In this document: positions 17,801-25,526 of the stretch, piece after piece
How the letters are laid out: each line of letters starts with the position of its first letter
Position numbering within the stretch: the stretch's first letter is position 1
From: Bacteroidota bacterium
Lineage (GTDB): Bacteria > Bacteroidota > Bacteroidia > Flavobacteriales_F > PHOS-HE28
Length of the DNA stretch: 51,886 nucleotides
Assembly: GCA_014584605.1 (NCBI GenBank)
Contig: JACTMO010000066.1
Location: forward strand, 106,923 to 158,808
Direction: 5' to 3'
The notes under the pieces: model-generated
What the model saw: the letters and a program-made list of their open reading frames with translations, nothing else
Told to the model about the DNA's origin: nothing
Databases searched by the model: none
Position numbers and translations under genes: made by a program

Positions 17801-18049
17801 CTCTTCGGCGACGTGGGCAGCATGGGCTACCGCTACAACGACGGCGATGCGCAGCGCCTGGCCCTGGCCCCTCCGCGTGCCGATGCCGGTGCGGGACTGG
17901 CCCTCACCATCAAGCGTTGGGGGCCGCTCGCCGACCTGGAGCCCCTCACCCTGCGTTTCGACATGCCCCTGCTGCTCTCGGCACTTCCTTCCGGCGAGAC
18001 CGACCACTTCGCCTTCCGGTGGGCCTTCGGCATCGGCCGCAGCTTCTGA
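14855..18049 (+). CDS. M1-family metallopeptidase with C-terminal outer-membrane barrel-like region
   Basis: 1064 residues. A signal peptide ends near residue 21 (APRAVAQ). The gluzincin zinc site is complete: HEVGH at residues 380-384, followed after 18 residues by the glutamate of LLDEGF. The exopeptidase-type motif GMEYPM lies at 358-363 and an active-site-tyrosine candidate at GYGHVYSKT. The peptidase part runs to about residue 640. The rest is rich in alternating beta strands, carries an LRGY motif at 927-930 (as in Omp85/surface-antigen barrels) and ends in an aromatic residue (FGIGRSF). I infer a surface- or periplasm-facing peptidase tethered by an outer-membrane barrel. The GTG start directly follows a promoter element. 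Confidence 0.85.
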   Translation: MTARLLPLLLPVLLAPRAVAQRFDALHPPNTYRNADNPHYWRNRPPHAAYWQQDVHYTLRARLDEVNDRLEGEGSLVYWNNSPDTLRHVFFHLYQNAYNAGSHADLMHNGRATRGDTVDHGTTLHRLRVGAADLRTELDNTVLKAWLPEPLPPGGRVTFTMAFTTRYGLDVQRRMKLFNAWGHKHFDGVHWYPRIAVYDAHMGWDTQQHLGHELYGDFGTFDVTLDMPNHMVVEATGWLQNRDEVLPRDLRDRLDLKHFADKPWNEPPSVVTPYEPGRRKRWRYHAENVHDFAFTADPTYRIGEAWWNGVQCIALVQEPHASGWRNAAAYTARIIETFSRDIGPYAYPKMVVADARDGMEYPMLTLDGGRDPGYRSLLVHEVGHNWFYGMIGNNETYRALLDEGFTQFLTAWGLEHIDGDTLVEDPPQGRYQARFTRPALAREDEVYRGYMRDAVRNELPPIDTHSDGFAPVQGRGNGYGHVYSKTATMLYNLQYLLGDSVFLSAMRSYFRQWYLCHPTVTDMRESFIRSSGVDLNPFFDAWLQTDKLVDYRVCGVTRRMRSEGQTIHLRRRGGITMPIDLRVTARDGTVHDFHIPNDWYVKPTTATVLPRWTGWDGLRRTYVARVDIPTGIAAVQIDSSLRLADAYQPDNSLPRAVSIRFDHHVRNAPDRSQYEAFGRPDLWWNAFDGLKVGAHFHGSYFRHMHRLWLSAWVNTGIGQALPGGRVDTRHDAFSYVLRYSTGTTRLLKGSAIHVQARHLDGSELYGGGVSWTTPDERSTLRGDLRYMIRRDSSDLTYLLYPDAWTLNALSGLLDLTVDRSYEAGPLEGTAELRLRQPMAGSHDQGAHLRLSSRNTLRMGRLDLHLRGLAQYGTGANHRETALYLGGAAPEELVKNKFTRSIGPVPHDQVGAFGNVPGHFQQGGGLNLRGYAGYDAPEVAPNGSQVLTYRGNTGMALSAELDLDGLLRFRPKGLHRYLHLDAYLFGDVGSMGYRYNDGDAQRLALAPPRADAGAGLALTIKRWGPLADLEPLTLRFDMPLLLSALPSGETDHFAFRWAFGIGRSF

Positions 18050-18053
18050 GCCC

Positions 18054-18476
18054 ATGCGCCTGCTCCTGCTCCCCCTCCTGCTGGTCGCGGTCCCGCTGTC
18101 CGCACAACCTGACGCCATCACCGGCCGCTGGACCACCATCGACGACAACACCGGAAGACCGCGCAGCGTGGTGGAGATCACCCTGCGCAACGGCAGGGCC
18201 TACGGTCGCATCGTGGAGCTCTACGACAGGACCAAGCTCGAAAAGGTGTGCGACCTCTGCCCCGGCGACCGCAAGGGTCGCCGCATCCTGGGCATGGAGG
18301 TGATCCGCGACATGGTGACCGATGGCGACGAATGGGAGGACGGCACCATCCTGGACCCGGAGAACGGCAAGGAGTACAGCTGCAAGCTGTGGGTGGAGGA
18401 CGGCACCCTGAAGGTGCGCGGCTACATCGCCTTCCTGTACCGGACCCAGACCTGGGTGCGGGCCACCGGTCGTTGA
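18054..18476 (+). CDS. DUF2147 family secreted protein
   Basis: 140 residues with a signal peptide (cleavage expected near AVPLSAQ). The mature part contains ITGRWTTIDDNTGRPRSVVE and GRIVELYDR, the opening of DUF2147. CDLCPGDRKGRRILGMEVI and LDPENGKEYSCKLWVEDG follow, the latter including the conserved PENGKxY. Two cysteines in CDLCPGD may bind metal or form a disulfide. The family is predicted to be a periplasmic beta-barrel lipocalin-like protein of unknown role. It begins 4 bases after the peptidase gene and is probably co-transcribed with it. Confidence 0.87.
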   Translation: MRLLLLPLLLVAVPLSAQPDAITGRWTTIDDNTGRPRSVVEITLRNGRAYGRIVELYDRTKLEKVCDLCPGDRKGRRILGMEVIRDMVTDGDEWEDGTILDPENGKEYSCKLWVEDGTLKVRGYIAFLYRTQTWVRATGR

Positions 18477-18484
18477 GCGCAGGC

Positions 18485-19792
18485 TCAGTCGCGCACCAGC
18501 CGGGCCGTACCCACCAGCGCGTCGCCGCTCAGTCGCACCGTGTAGAGCCCGGCCGGAAGCGCGGCGACATCCAGTTCCACACGATCGGCAAAGCGCCGCA
18601 CATCGGCCTGCACGCGGGCGCCCCGCGCATCGATCAGCTCCACCACCGCCGGGGCGGAAGGGCCAGGCCACGACACCGTGGCCGTGCCACCCGCCGGATT
18701 GGGCCAGGCCGTGAGGGCGATGGTGGCCGTGCCGTGATCGGGGAGGTTGAGCAGGCTCTCGTTCTGCTTGGCCAGATACCGGACCACATGGTTCTCCTTG
18801 TCCCCGATGTAAGCATTCCCGCGCTGATCGACGGCGATCCCATAAGGCGCGTTGAACATGGCGCTCAACACAGGTCCATCAAGGTAGCCGGTCTGCCCGC
18901 TGCCCGCCACCGTGGTCACCAAACCTTGAAGGGTGATCCTTCGGATCAGATCGCCCATCCACTCCGCCACCATCAGGCCACCGGTCGGATCCCACGCCAT
19001 ATAGGTGGGCCGGGTGAACGATGCTGCGGCTCCGATCCCGTCCACACTGGCCTGAACGCCATTGCCGGCCATCAGGCTCACCACATTCGCCGGTGATATG
19101 ACCTTGATCTTGTGGTTCATTTGATCGGCCACATACAGGTTGTCCAACGTGTCCAACGCGATCCCGGTCGGCCTGTTGAACCGGGCGTTCGTACCGGTGC
19201 CGAGTTGATCGCCCGACATGCCGGGGTATCCCGCGATGGTAGTGACGTTGCCGTTCTCGAACTTCCGGATCGTATGGTTGCCGTAGTCGGAGATGAAGAT
19301 CACCCCATCCTGGCGAACGGAGACCTCGACAGGGTTGTAGAACTCGGCCACGTACCCAGGTCCATCAGCCGTCCCTGGCGTACCGGTACCCGCGATCGTC
19401 ACCACATTACCAGCCTGATCGATCCGCTTGATACGGTGATTCCCATTGTCGGAGACGTAGACATATCCGTCATGGTAGAACACACCCGTCGGCACAAAAA
19501 ACCGTGCATTCGCACCCTGCCCATCCTGATCGCCTTGCACCCCACCCGCCAGGGTCGTGACGATGCCGTTCTGTATCCGCCGGATGCAGTGATTCTCAGC
19601 GTCCGCCACGTACATCACCCCCGCGCTGTCATCAATGGCGATCCCATAGGGTGTTCGGAACCTGGCCACGTCGAGCGGTCCGTTCAACAACCCGGAAATG
19701 CCGTCACCGGCATACGTCCCCACCCAGGAATAATTCTGGGCAGCGGCACCGATGGACAACACAAGCGCACAAGCAAAGGCCGAAGCACGCAT
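18485..19792 (-). CDS. NHL-repeat protein with T9SS C-terminal sorting domain
   Basis: 435 residues. Signal peptide ends near AAAQ (residue 18). Several NHL-type beta-propeller repeats follow, with recurring units such as GIAIDDSAGVMYVADAENH and GIALDTLDNLYVADQMNHK, each about 55 residues. The C-terminal 85 residues start at ALTAWPNPAGGTATVSW and end GDALVGTARLVRD, the type A signal for secretion by the type IX system. It is likely a cell-surface or secreted propeller that binds a protein or glycan. TACCTTCG at 19805-19812 is the promoter element. Base composition is lower in GC than the genes to the left. Confidence 0.85.
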   Translation of the reverse strand: MRASAFACALVLSIGAAAQNYSWVGTYAGDGISGLLNGPLDVARFRTPYGIAIDDSAGVMYVADAENHCIRRIQNGIVTTLAGGVQGDQDGQGANARFFVPTGVFYHDGYVYVSDNGNHRIKRIDQAGNVVTIAGTGTPGTADGPGYVAEFYNPVEVSVRQDGVIFISDYGNHTIRKFENGNVTTIAGYPGMSGDQLGTGTNARFNRPTGIALDTLDNLYVADQMNHKIKVISPANVVSLMAGNGVQASVDGIGAAASFTRPTYMAWDPTGGLMVAEWMGDLIRRITLQGLVTTVAGSGQTGYLDGPVLSAMFNAPYGIAVDQRGNAYIGDKENHVVRYLAKQNESLLNLPDHGTATIALTAWPNPAGGTATVSWPGPSAPAVVELIDARGARVQADVRRFADRVELDVAALPAGLYTVRLSGDALVGTARLVRD

Positions 19793-19804
19793 GACCGTTT
19801 TTTT

Positions 19805-19812
19805 CGAAGGTA
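19805..19812 (-). promoter_or_regulatory. -7 promoter element for the NHL-repeat gene
   Basis: TACCTTCG on the minus strand, followed by an A-rich 12-base leader and then the ATG at 19792. Confidence 0.48.
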
Positions 19813-19821
19813 ACAACGGAC

Positions 19822-20715
19822 CTATTTGGTTCCAACAGCCACCAAGGTGTCGGTAAGATCGGCGCTTTGCAATAGGGCCGCATAGGCCTCTTCCACGGGT
19901 CCCGACCTCAGATCCGGCCATCGCGCCTGGCCGCCAGGTGCTCCCTGCGATAACCAGAAAAGATGATTCGCAAGCGGATATCGCTGGACCCCGGACACCT
20001 GTACGTCCGTGAATCCGGCCAATTCCAGGTAGCGAGCCAGACTGACCCTAGTATGCAGCACCAGGTGCTCGCTCCAGAAGGTGAAGTTCCGGAAGGGCAT
20101 GCATGCATACCGGGTGATCAGCGCGTCCCCGGCGTGCGGAACCTCAACCACGACCTTTCCTCCCGGGACCAGCAGTGCGTGGATGGCCTGAAGCTCCTTC
20201 AGCGGACGGGTCATATGCTCGAACACATGGAACAGCGATGCCAGTTCGAACCGCTCACCCGATCCGGATAGCTCTTCAGCGCTGGCATGAACGGTATATC
20301 CCAGCTCCCGGAGCATTGAAGCGGCCTCTGCTTGGGGCTCCACGGCGGCGACCTTTGCCGCGACGGGCCTCACAAGGTCCAGCACCCCACCAAGGCCGGT
20401 ACCTATGTCCACATAGCTTCGACCTGCGACATGGTCAGATAGCTGGCGCGCCCGACGCATGTCATCCTCCCGGGTGGCCACCAGCCCCTGAGCCCTGCCC
20501 TTGGGGTCCCAATAGGTCAGCCCCTCCTGTTCCGGATAATAGTCCGTGCCGATCTGGTCGATCCGGTCGAGGAGAATGACCCCGCTTCGTTCACAGCGCC
20601 AGACCTCCACATCCGTCCTGTCGCGCACAGATGGATGGAATAGTACCAGCGTATCCTCGCCGATCAGCCCCATTCGGACCAGTTCATCAAAGAGGGCATG
20701 GGTGGGTTTGGCCAT
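19822..20715 (-). CDS. SAM-dependent methyltransferase (Methyltransf_23-like)
   Basis: 297 residues. Motif I reads SYVDIGTGLGGVLDLV at about residue 105, followed by AAVEPQAEAASMLRELG (motif II) and LFHVFEHMTRPLKEL, with LVPGGKVVVEVPH as the last core strand. The N-terminal 100 residues hold a degenerate ribbon-like stretch with only one cysteine. ATG at 20715 is preferred over an upstream GTG, because a TACTTTGT element at 20720-20727 lies 4 bases before it. It is divergent from the second flippase. A role in modifying a surface sugar is inferred from context. Confidence 0.83.
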   Translation of the reverse strand: MAKPTHALFDELVRMGLIGEDTLVLFHPSVRDRTDVEVWRCERSGVILLDRIDQIGTDYYPEQEGLTYWDPKGRAQGLVATREDDMRRARQLSDHVAGRSYVDIGTGLGGVLDLVRPVAAKVAAVEPQAEAASMLRELGYTVHASAEELSGSGERFELASLFHVFEHMTRPLKELQAIHALLVPGGKVVVEVPHAGDALITRYACMPFRNFTFWSEHLVLHTRVSLARYLELAGFTDVQVSGVQRYPLANHLFWLSQGAPGGQARWPDLRSGPVEEAYAALLQSADLTDTLVAVGTK

Positions 20716-20751
20716 GTCGACAAAGTAAACAGCTGGGCAGTGTCTCCACGC

Positions 20752-20759
20752 TACTTTCG
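20752..20759 (+). promoter_or_regulatory. -7 promoter element for the second flippase gene
   Basis: TACTTTCG, 17 bases before the ATG at 20777. Together with TACTTTGT on the minus strand at 20720-20727, it forms a tight divergent promoter pair. Confidence 0.48.
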
Positions 20760-20776
20760 TCCGATCAACGAAGCGC

Positions 20777-22252
20777 ATGGGTGAGGTAAAGAGGCAGGGG
20801 ATCCGCAACACGCTCGTGGTCTATGCCGGCACACTGATCGGCGCGGTGAGTCTGCTGTATGTTCAGCCCGTTCTCTTGACGAAGGAGGAGCTGGGCCTCA
20901 CCCGGCTCATCCTCTCGTTCGCCTCGGTGGTCGCCAGCCTGCTCTCCTTCGGGATCAGCTCGGTGACCGTTCGTTACCTGCCGAGGCTACACCATCCGGA
21001 AAGCGGGCATCGCGGGTTCTTCGGCTTCCTTGTCATGTACATGGCCATCACCTTGTTGGTCGGAACATTCGCACTGTTCCTGGCCAGCCCGTTCCTGGAG
21101 GAGCTGTACGGCACGGAAAGCGGCATCTTCTCACGCCATCTTCCACATGTGCTCATCCTGTCGGCGTCGTACACACTTGTGCTGGGCTTCAATGCCTATT
21201 GCTTGGCGCTCCTGAGGTCGGTATTCCCCACGGTGGTGAACGACATCGTGCTTCGCCTGATGTTCATCGCCGTCATCGTCATGTATTCCTTGGGGCTCTT
21301 CGGCGGCGGAACCTTCCTCTACCTGTTCGTGCTCACCTATACCGTTCAGGCCGCTCTGCTGCTCGCGTACATCCTCACGGTGGACAAGCCAAGGCTCCGG
21401 CCCGACCTCGGCCACATCGACCGTGCGATCGGTCTTCGCGCCATACTCCGATACGCCTCGATCATCACCTTCACATCGATCAACTCCGTCACCATTAAAT
21501 ACATCGACTCGATCTTCGTTGGCCAGATCGCAGTGAGCGAGGTGGCAGTGTACAGCGTGGCGGCTTTCATCGGTCTGGTCATTGAGATCCCCTTGACGGC
21601 CTCGGAGCGCATCGCCAGTCCTGCGATCTCCCATGCTTTGGCCACGAACGACCTTTCGGCGGTCCAGCGCATCTACTACCGTTCCGCTCATGGCTTCCTG
21701 CTGCTCGGCGGGCTCATGTTTCTTCTTGTGGTGCTGAACGTGAAGGATGCGCTCGGTTTCCTTCCCGAGGGTTACGCCGATGGTGCCATCATCACCATGG
21801 TCATCGCTCTTGGAGCGCTGGTGAACATGGCCACGGGAGTGAACCACCCCATCCTCACAAATTCTGACCGGTATATCTACGGCTCGGTGTTCATGGTGAC
21901 ACTGCTGGTCGCCACGCTCGTGGGCAACGTGTTACTGGTCCCTCGCTACGGGGCTTTGGGCGCCGCGATCTCCTCCTGCTTGGCCAGTATGCTCTACAAC
22001 GGATTGAAGTTCGAGTTCATCCGCCGTCACTATCGCATGCAGCCGTTCACACGCAGCTCGCTGTACATCGTCGTGATCATCGGCACGCTCTGGGCGACGC
22101 TCGGCCTGTTCGACATCGACATCCACCCGGTTTGGCTGATCCTGATCCGGACCTTGGTGGCGAGCGGGTTGTACCTGGCAGCGCTTACGCTATTCAGGCT
22201 TGGTGGCGGGTGGCTGGATCAATTCCCGCTTCGTTGGTCACGCATCCAGTGA
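20777..22252 (+). CDS. Polysaccharide flippase (MOP superfamily), second copy
   Basis: 491 residues with about fourteen hydrophobic helices. It begins KRQGIRNTLVVYAGTLIGAV and has LLTKEELGLTRLILSFASVV, the typical N-terminal loop of Wzx-like flippases. It shows little visible similarity to the flippase at 2131-3540 beyond this pattern, so it is unlikely to be a recent duplicate. It is probably co-transcribed with the gene 6 bases downstream. Codon use and GC are lower than in flanking blocks: the row 21481-21540 is 50 percent G+C by direct count. Function as a lipid-linked glycan exporter is inferred from family. Confidence 0.87.
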   Translation: MGEVKRQGIRNTLVVYAGTLIGAVSLLYVQPVLLTKEELGLTRLILSFASVVASLLSFGISSVTVRYLPRLHHPESGHRGFFGFLVMYMAITLLVGTFALFLASPFLEELYGTESGIFSRHLPHVLILSASYTLVLGFNAYCLALLRSVFPTVVNDIVLRLMFIAVIVMYSLGLFGGGTFLYLFVLTYTVQAALLLAYILTVDKPRLRPDLGHIDRAIGLRAILRYASIITFTSINSVTIKYIDSIFVGQIAVSEVAVYSVAAFIGLVIEIPLTASERIASPAISHALATNDLSAVQRIYYRSAHGFLLLGGLMFLLVVLNVKDALGFLPEGYADGAIITMVIALGALVNMATGVNHPILTNSDRYIYGSVFMVTLLVATLVGNVLLVPRYGALGAAISSCLASMLYNGLKFEFIRRHYRMQPFTRSSLYIVVIIGTLWATLGLFDIDIHPVWLILIRTLVASGLYLAALTLFRLGGGWLDQFPLRWSRIQ

Positions 22253-22258
22253 ATCGTC

Positions 22259-23401
22259 ATGCTTCGTGTCTTTGTCTGCACCTCGCATCTTAGCGCGCTG
22301 CTCCTCACCCTTTACGCGAAGAGGACGCACCTGCCGGGGCACCTTGACCACCTCATCGTCGACCTGGGCGTGCGTCGTTCAAGTGTCATCGACGCTATCC
22401 GAAGGGCGGCCGGGCTTCACGAATGGACACGGATCACCAATCTGTCAGCGGAGGCCTCTGAAGAGCATTCGTTCAGACCCGGCCTCCTTCGGCGCATGAT
22501 CCGAAAATGGAAGGAGGCCGCGTTCATCCGTCCGCTCTACGGCCTCCTCCTCCAGCGCTATCAGCACCGTTCGGACCGTCGCATCATGCAACGACTGGCT
22601 GAGGAGCTTCCTGCCACTCCACCTGGGATGAGCGTATCCCTTCACGTCCATACCGAATGTCAGATCCTCCGTTCGCTTCGAACCCTACGACCGGATGCGG
22701 AGGTCAGCTACTTCGAGCATGGCCAGGGTGACTACATCTACTGGAATACACCCGGAGCGGTACCCGGAAGCCTTCATGTCCTGTTCGCACGTCCCTTCCG
22801 GAAATACCTCACCGCCCGAGGTAGGGACGCGACCCTGGTCCAGGAGCTTGACCTGGGTGTCGATTTCGCCGGTATCGCTGAAATGTTGCTCAAGCCGGAT
22901 CTCTATCCGGCCAAGGTGCCGGTACCGGTTTCATCGCCGATCGTGTTCGTGCTGCTTGAGGCCGTGGATATGTACCAGGTACCGGATCGGTTCTGGGCGG
23001 ACTACATGGACAGGATCATCGAGGACCTCGGTGATGAGAAAGACCAATACTTCGTCCTAAAACCTCACCCGCGTCAATCGCGCTTGTCGCTCGAACGAAC
23101 GATCGCTCGCTTGAACGAGCGCGGTGTCAGGCATCATCTGTTGAATGAAACGCACTTCGGGCTAGCCGCAGAGGTTTCCTTCGCAGCATGGGCGCCGCAT
23201 GTATCTCATGTGTATGCACTGGTCTCCACGGCCTGCTTCTACCTATCCGTACTCTACCCTAGCGAACGGATCACCTACCACTATTCAACGTCCTTCCTGG
23301 AGCGATATACCCGGAACGCCCCACCGATGTACAAGCGACTGTTCGGGCAGATGAAACCCCTCATCGAACAGGTCTTCGCCGAGCGCTGCGTGCCCTATTG
23401 A
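22259..23401 (+). CDS. Putative sialyl/polysialyltransferase-like GT-B enzyme
   Basis: 380 residues, no membrane segment. I see no certain family match, but the arrangement resembles bacterial polysialyltransferase and GT52 enzymes: an N-terminal Rossmann-like strand (MLRVFVCTSHLSALL), EHGQGDY at residues 153-159, KPHPR at 268-272 (the family HP motif that binds CMP) and a late LVSTA at 322-326, in place of the usual serine/threonine pair. It starts 6 bases after the flippase and ends 6 bases from the convergent end of the nonulosonate operon. I infer that it may transfer the CMP-activated nonulosonate made by that operon. An ordinary glycosyltransferase of unknown class is the alternative. 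Confidence 0.6.
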   Translation: MLRVFVCTSHLSALLLTLYAKRTHLPGHLDHLIVDLGVRRSSVIDAIRRAAGLHEWTRITNLSAEASEEHSFRPGLLRRMIRKWKEAAFIRPLYGLLLQRYQHRSDRRIMQRLAEELPATPPGMSVSLHVHTECQILRSLRTLRPDAEVSYFEHGQGDYIYWNTPGAVPGSLHVLFARPFRKYLTARGRDATLVQELDLGVDFAGIAEMLLKPDLYPAKVPVPVSSPIVFVLLEAVDMYQVPDRFWADYMDRIIEDLGDEKDQYFVLKPHPRQSRLSLERTIARLNERGVRHHLLNETHFGLAAEVSFAAWAPHVSHVYALVSTACFYLSVLYPSERITYHYSTSFLERYTRNAPPMYKRLFGQMKPLIEQVFAERCVPY

Positions 23402-23407
23402 GGGCGA

Positions 23408-24181
23408 TCACAGCGTCCAGCCGTCGTCCACCACGATGTTCTGCCCGTTGATGTAGGCGGACAGGTCGCTGAGCAGGAAGAGCAGGGTGCCGGCGACGTC
23501 CTGGGCATCGAGCATGCCCTTGGTGAGGGCGTGGGCGCGGTAGCGTTCCAGGAAGGCCTCGGGCTGCCCGTCGCGGATGCCGCCCGGGCTGATGGCGTTG
23601 CACCGGATGTTGCGGCCCGCACAATGCGCCGCGAGGTAGCGGGTGAGCATCAGCACCCCGCTCTTGATCACGGCGTATTCCACCGGCATGGTCATGTCGG
23701 TCCCGGCATACACCTCGAAGCGCGGCGCCACCACCCCGTAGATGCTGGCCATGTTGACGATGTTGCCGTGGCCCTGCTGCTCGAAGCGGCGGATGAAACG
23801 TTGCGCCGCGAGGAAGTAGCCGCCGGCATGCATGCCCACGTTCTCCACGAAGTCCGCATAGGTGACCTCGTCGAACTTCCGGCCGTAGGCGGCGTTGCGC
23901 GGGTAGGCGTTGTTCACCAGTGCATCGATGCGGCCGAAACGCGCCACGGTGCCGTCGATCAGCCGGTCCAGCGAGGCCGCATCGGTGATGTCGCAGGCCA
24001 GACCGGTCACCGCCTCGCCGTGCGTGGCGCGCAGGGCCTGCACGACCTCCGCGGTGCGGTCGTTCATCACCTCGGCCACCACGACGCGACCACCGGCCCC
24101 GGCCACCGCATCGGCGAACACGCGGCCCAGCCGGCCGGCACCGCCGGTGATCACCACCACCTTGTCGTCCAGCAGGCCCAT
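23408..24181 (-). CDS. PtmA-like short-chain dehydrogenase/reductase
   Basis: 257 residues, classical SDR. The NAD(P)-binding TGGAGRLG is at 12-19, the NNAYPRN block near 90-96, and the catalytic triad is S146, Y169, K173. NNAYPRNAAYGRKFDEVTY and KGMLDAQDVAGTLLFLLSD closely resemble Campylobacter PtmA, a flagellin-glycan (legionaminic acid) gene often paired with a CMP-sugar synthetase, as it is here. It is the last gene of the minus-strand operon, starting 1 base after the aminotransferase stop. The exact reaction of PtmA-type enzymes is not settled; oxidation or reduction of a sugar phosphate or amino sugar is expected. Confidence 0.87.
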   Translation of the reverse strand: MGLLDDKVVVITGGAGRLGRVFADAVAGAGGRVVVAEVMNDRTAEVVQALRATHGEAVTGLACDITDAASLDRLIDGTVARFGRIDALVNNAYPRNAAYGRKFDEVTYADFVENVGMHAGGYFLAAQRFIRRFEQQGHGNIVNMASIYGVVAPRFEVYAGTDMTMPVEYAVIKSGVLMLTRYLAAHCAGRNIRCNAISPGGIRDGQPEAFLERYRAHALTKGMLDAQDVAGTLLFLLSDLSAYINGQNIVVDDGWTL

Positions 24182-24182
24182 C

Positions 24183-25526
24183 TCAGTTGTACTTGCGGAA
24201 CACGGGCTTCACCGGCGGGCCCACCAGATGCTTCTCGACCCCGTCGTTGAGCGCGGCGGCGTACACCGCAAAGACCTGGCGGGCAGCGGAGAGCGTGAGG
24301 TCGAGCTCCGCGTCGCCATGGGCCATCGACAGCGCCACCCAGGGCATCAGCACGCCGCCCCGCACCATCTCCTGACCCCACAGCGCCCGGAAGGCCATCG
24401 AGACCTGCCCGTCGGCATCGCGTGCGGTGTAGTACGGGGAGCAGCCGAAGCCGTGCGCCTCGAAGTGCGATGCGACACCCGCCCCGGCGGCCAGCGCGTT
24501 GAGGCCCTCGATCAGCTTGCGGCCGTAGCGCCACAGATGGCCGGTGACGTCCTCGCTGCGGTAGATGTCCACCGTGCGGTTGAAGGCCCCGAAGGCCGAC
24601 ATCTCCGATCCGTGCGTGGTGCTGATCAGGAAGACGCGCTCGGCCCCGGCATGGCGGATGCCGCCGAGCTCCATGATCTCCCGCCTGCCGATGAGGGCCG
24701 CCAACGCGAAGCCGTTGGCCATGCCCTTGCCGAAGGTGGCCAGGTCCGGCTCGATGTCGTACACCTTCATCGCGCCGTGCAGGTCCCAGCGGAAGCCGGT
24801 GATCATCTCGTCGAGCACGAACACGGCCCCGTGCCGGGCACAGAGCGCCTTCACCTGGTGCAGGAAGTTGGCCGCGCGGTCGGTGCAGCGGCAGGGGGCC
24901 AGCAGGTCGGTGCATCCATCGCCGCACGGGGCCATGGAGGTCGCGGGCTCCAGCAGCACGCAGGCGATCCGCCCGGGGTGTTCCACGAAGAGCCGCTCCA
25001 GCGAGGCGATGTCGTTGTACGCGAACTTCAGGGTGAGCGCCTTGTGCTCGGCGGGGATGCCCCGGTCCATGGGCGTGGCGCCGATGAACCAGTCGTCGTA
25101 GGTGAAGAAGGGCTGCCCGGCGGGAATGGCCACATGGGTGCGCCCCGTGAACGCGCGGGCGAGCTTCACGGCCGCCGTGGTGACGGTGCTGCCGTTCTTG
25201 GCGAACTTCACCTGACCCGCCCAGGGGAAGAGCGACAGCATGCGCTCGGCGGCCTCCAGTTCGGTGACCGAGGGCCGGGTGAGGTTGTTGCCCCTGGCGA
25301 TCTCGGCGATGGCGGCGGCGTTGACACGCTCGTCGGCGTAGCCCAGCGTGATGGCGCGCAGGCCCATGCCGTAGTCCAGGAAGCGGCGCCCATCGGGGTC
25401 GAACACGTAGGCCCCCCGGCCATAGCTCAGGATCGGGGGCGCGTTGGACGGGTACTGGTCATCGCCCCGGCTGTAGGTGTGCGCACCCCCGGGGATCGCC
25501 GCGTGCAGTCTGTCGCTCCAGTTCAT
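24183..25526 (-). CDS. Class III aminotransferase, HemL-like, with cysteine cluster
   Basis: 447 residues, PLP-dependent fold type I. IPGGAHTYSRGDDQYP at the start resembles glutamate-1-semialdehyde aminotransferases. FVLDEMITGFR carries the PLP-binding aspartate and TFGKGMANG the catalytic lysine K267. Residues 201-214 hold a cysteine cluster, C201-x3-C205-x6-C212-x-C214, absent from ordinary HemL. The genomic setting argues for an amino-sugar or nonulosonate role rather than heme synthesis. ATG at 25526 overlaps the stop of the CMP-sugar synthetase gene (ATGA), and this favours it over an upstream start. Substrate unknown. Confidence 0.85.
   Translation of the reverse strand: MNWSDRLHAAIPGGAHTYSRGDDQYPSNAPPILSYGRGAYVFDPDGRRFLDYGMGLRAITLGYADERVNAAAIAEIARGNNLTRPSVTELEAAERMLSLFPWAGQVKFAKNGSTVTTAAVKLARAFTGRTHVAIPAGQPFFTYDDWFIGATPMDRGIPAEHKALTLKFAYNDIASLERLFVEHPGRIACVLLEPATSMAPCGDGCTDLLAPCRCTDRAANFLHQVKALCARHGAVFVLDEMITGFRWDLHGAMKVYDIEPDLATFGKGMANGFALAALIGRREIMELGGIRHAGAERVFLISTTHGSEMSAFGAFNRTVDIYRSEDVTGHLWRYGRKLIEGLNALAAGAGVASHFEAHGFGCSPYYTARDADGQVSMAFRALWGQEMVRGGVLMPWVALSMAHGDAELDLTLSAARQVFAVYAAALNDGVEKHLVGPPVKPVFRKYN

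Noticed and set aside
14756..18190. A minus-strand open frame of about 1,140 codons opposite the M1 peptidase
   Set aside because: It mirrors the peptidase gene with low-complexity valine/glycine/histidine/glutamine text and has no motif. The sense frame has a full zinc site.
24183..25526. A glutamate-1-semialdehyde aminotransferase (hemL) of heme synthesis
   Set aside because: The N-terminus and fold match, but the cysteine insertion and operon place it with amino-sugar genes. No other heme gene is near.
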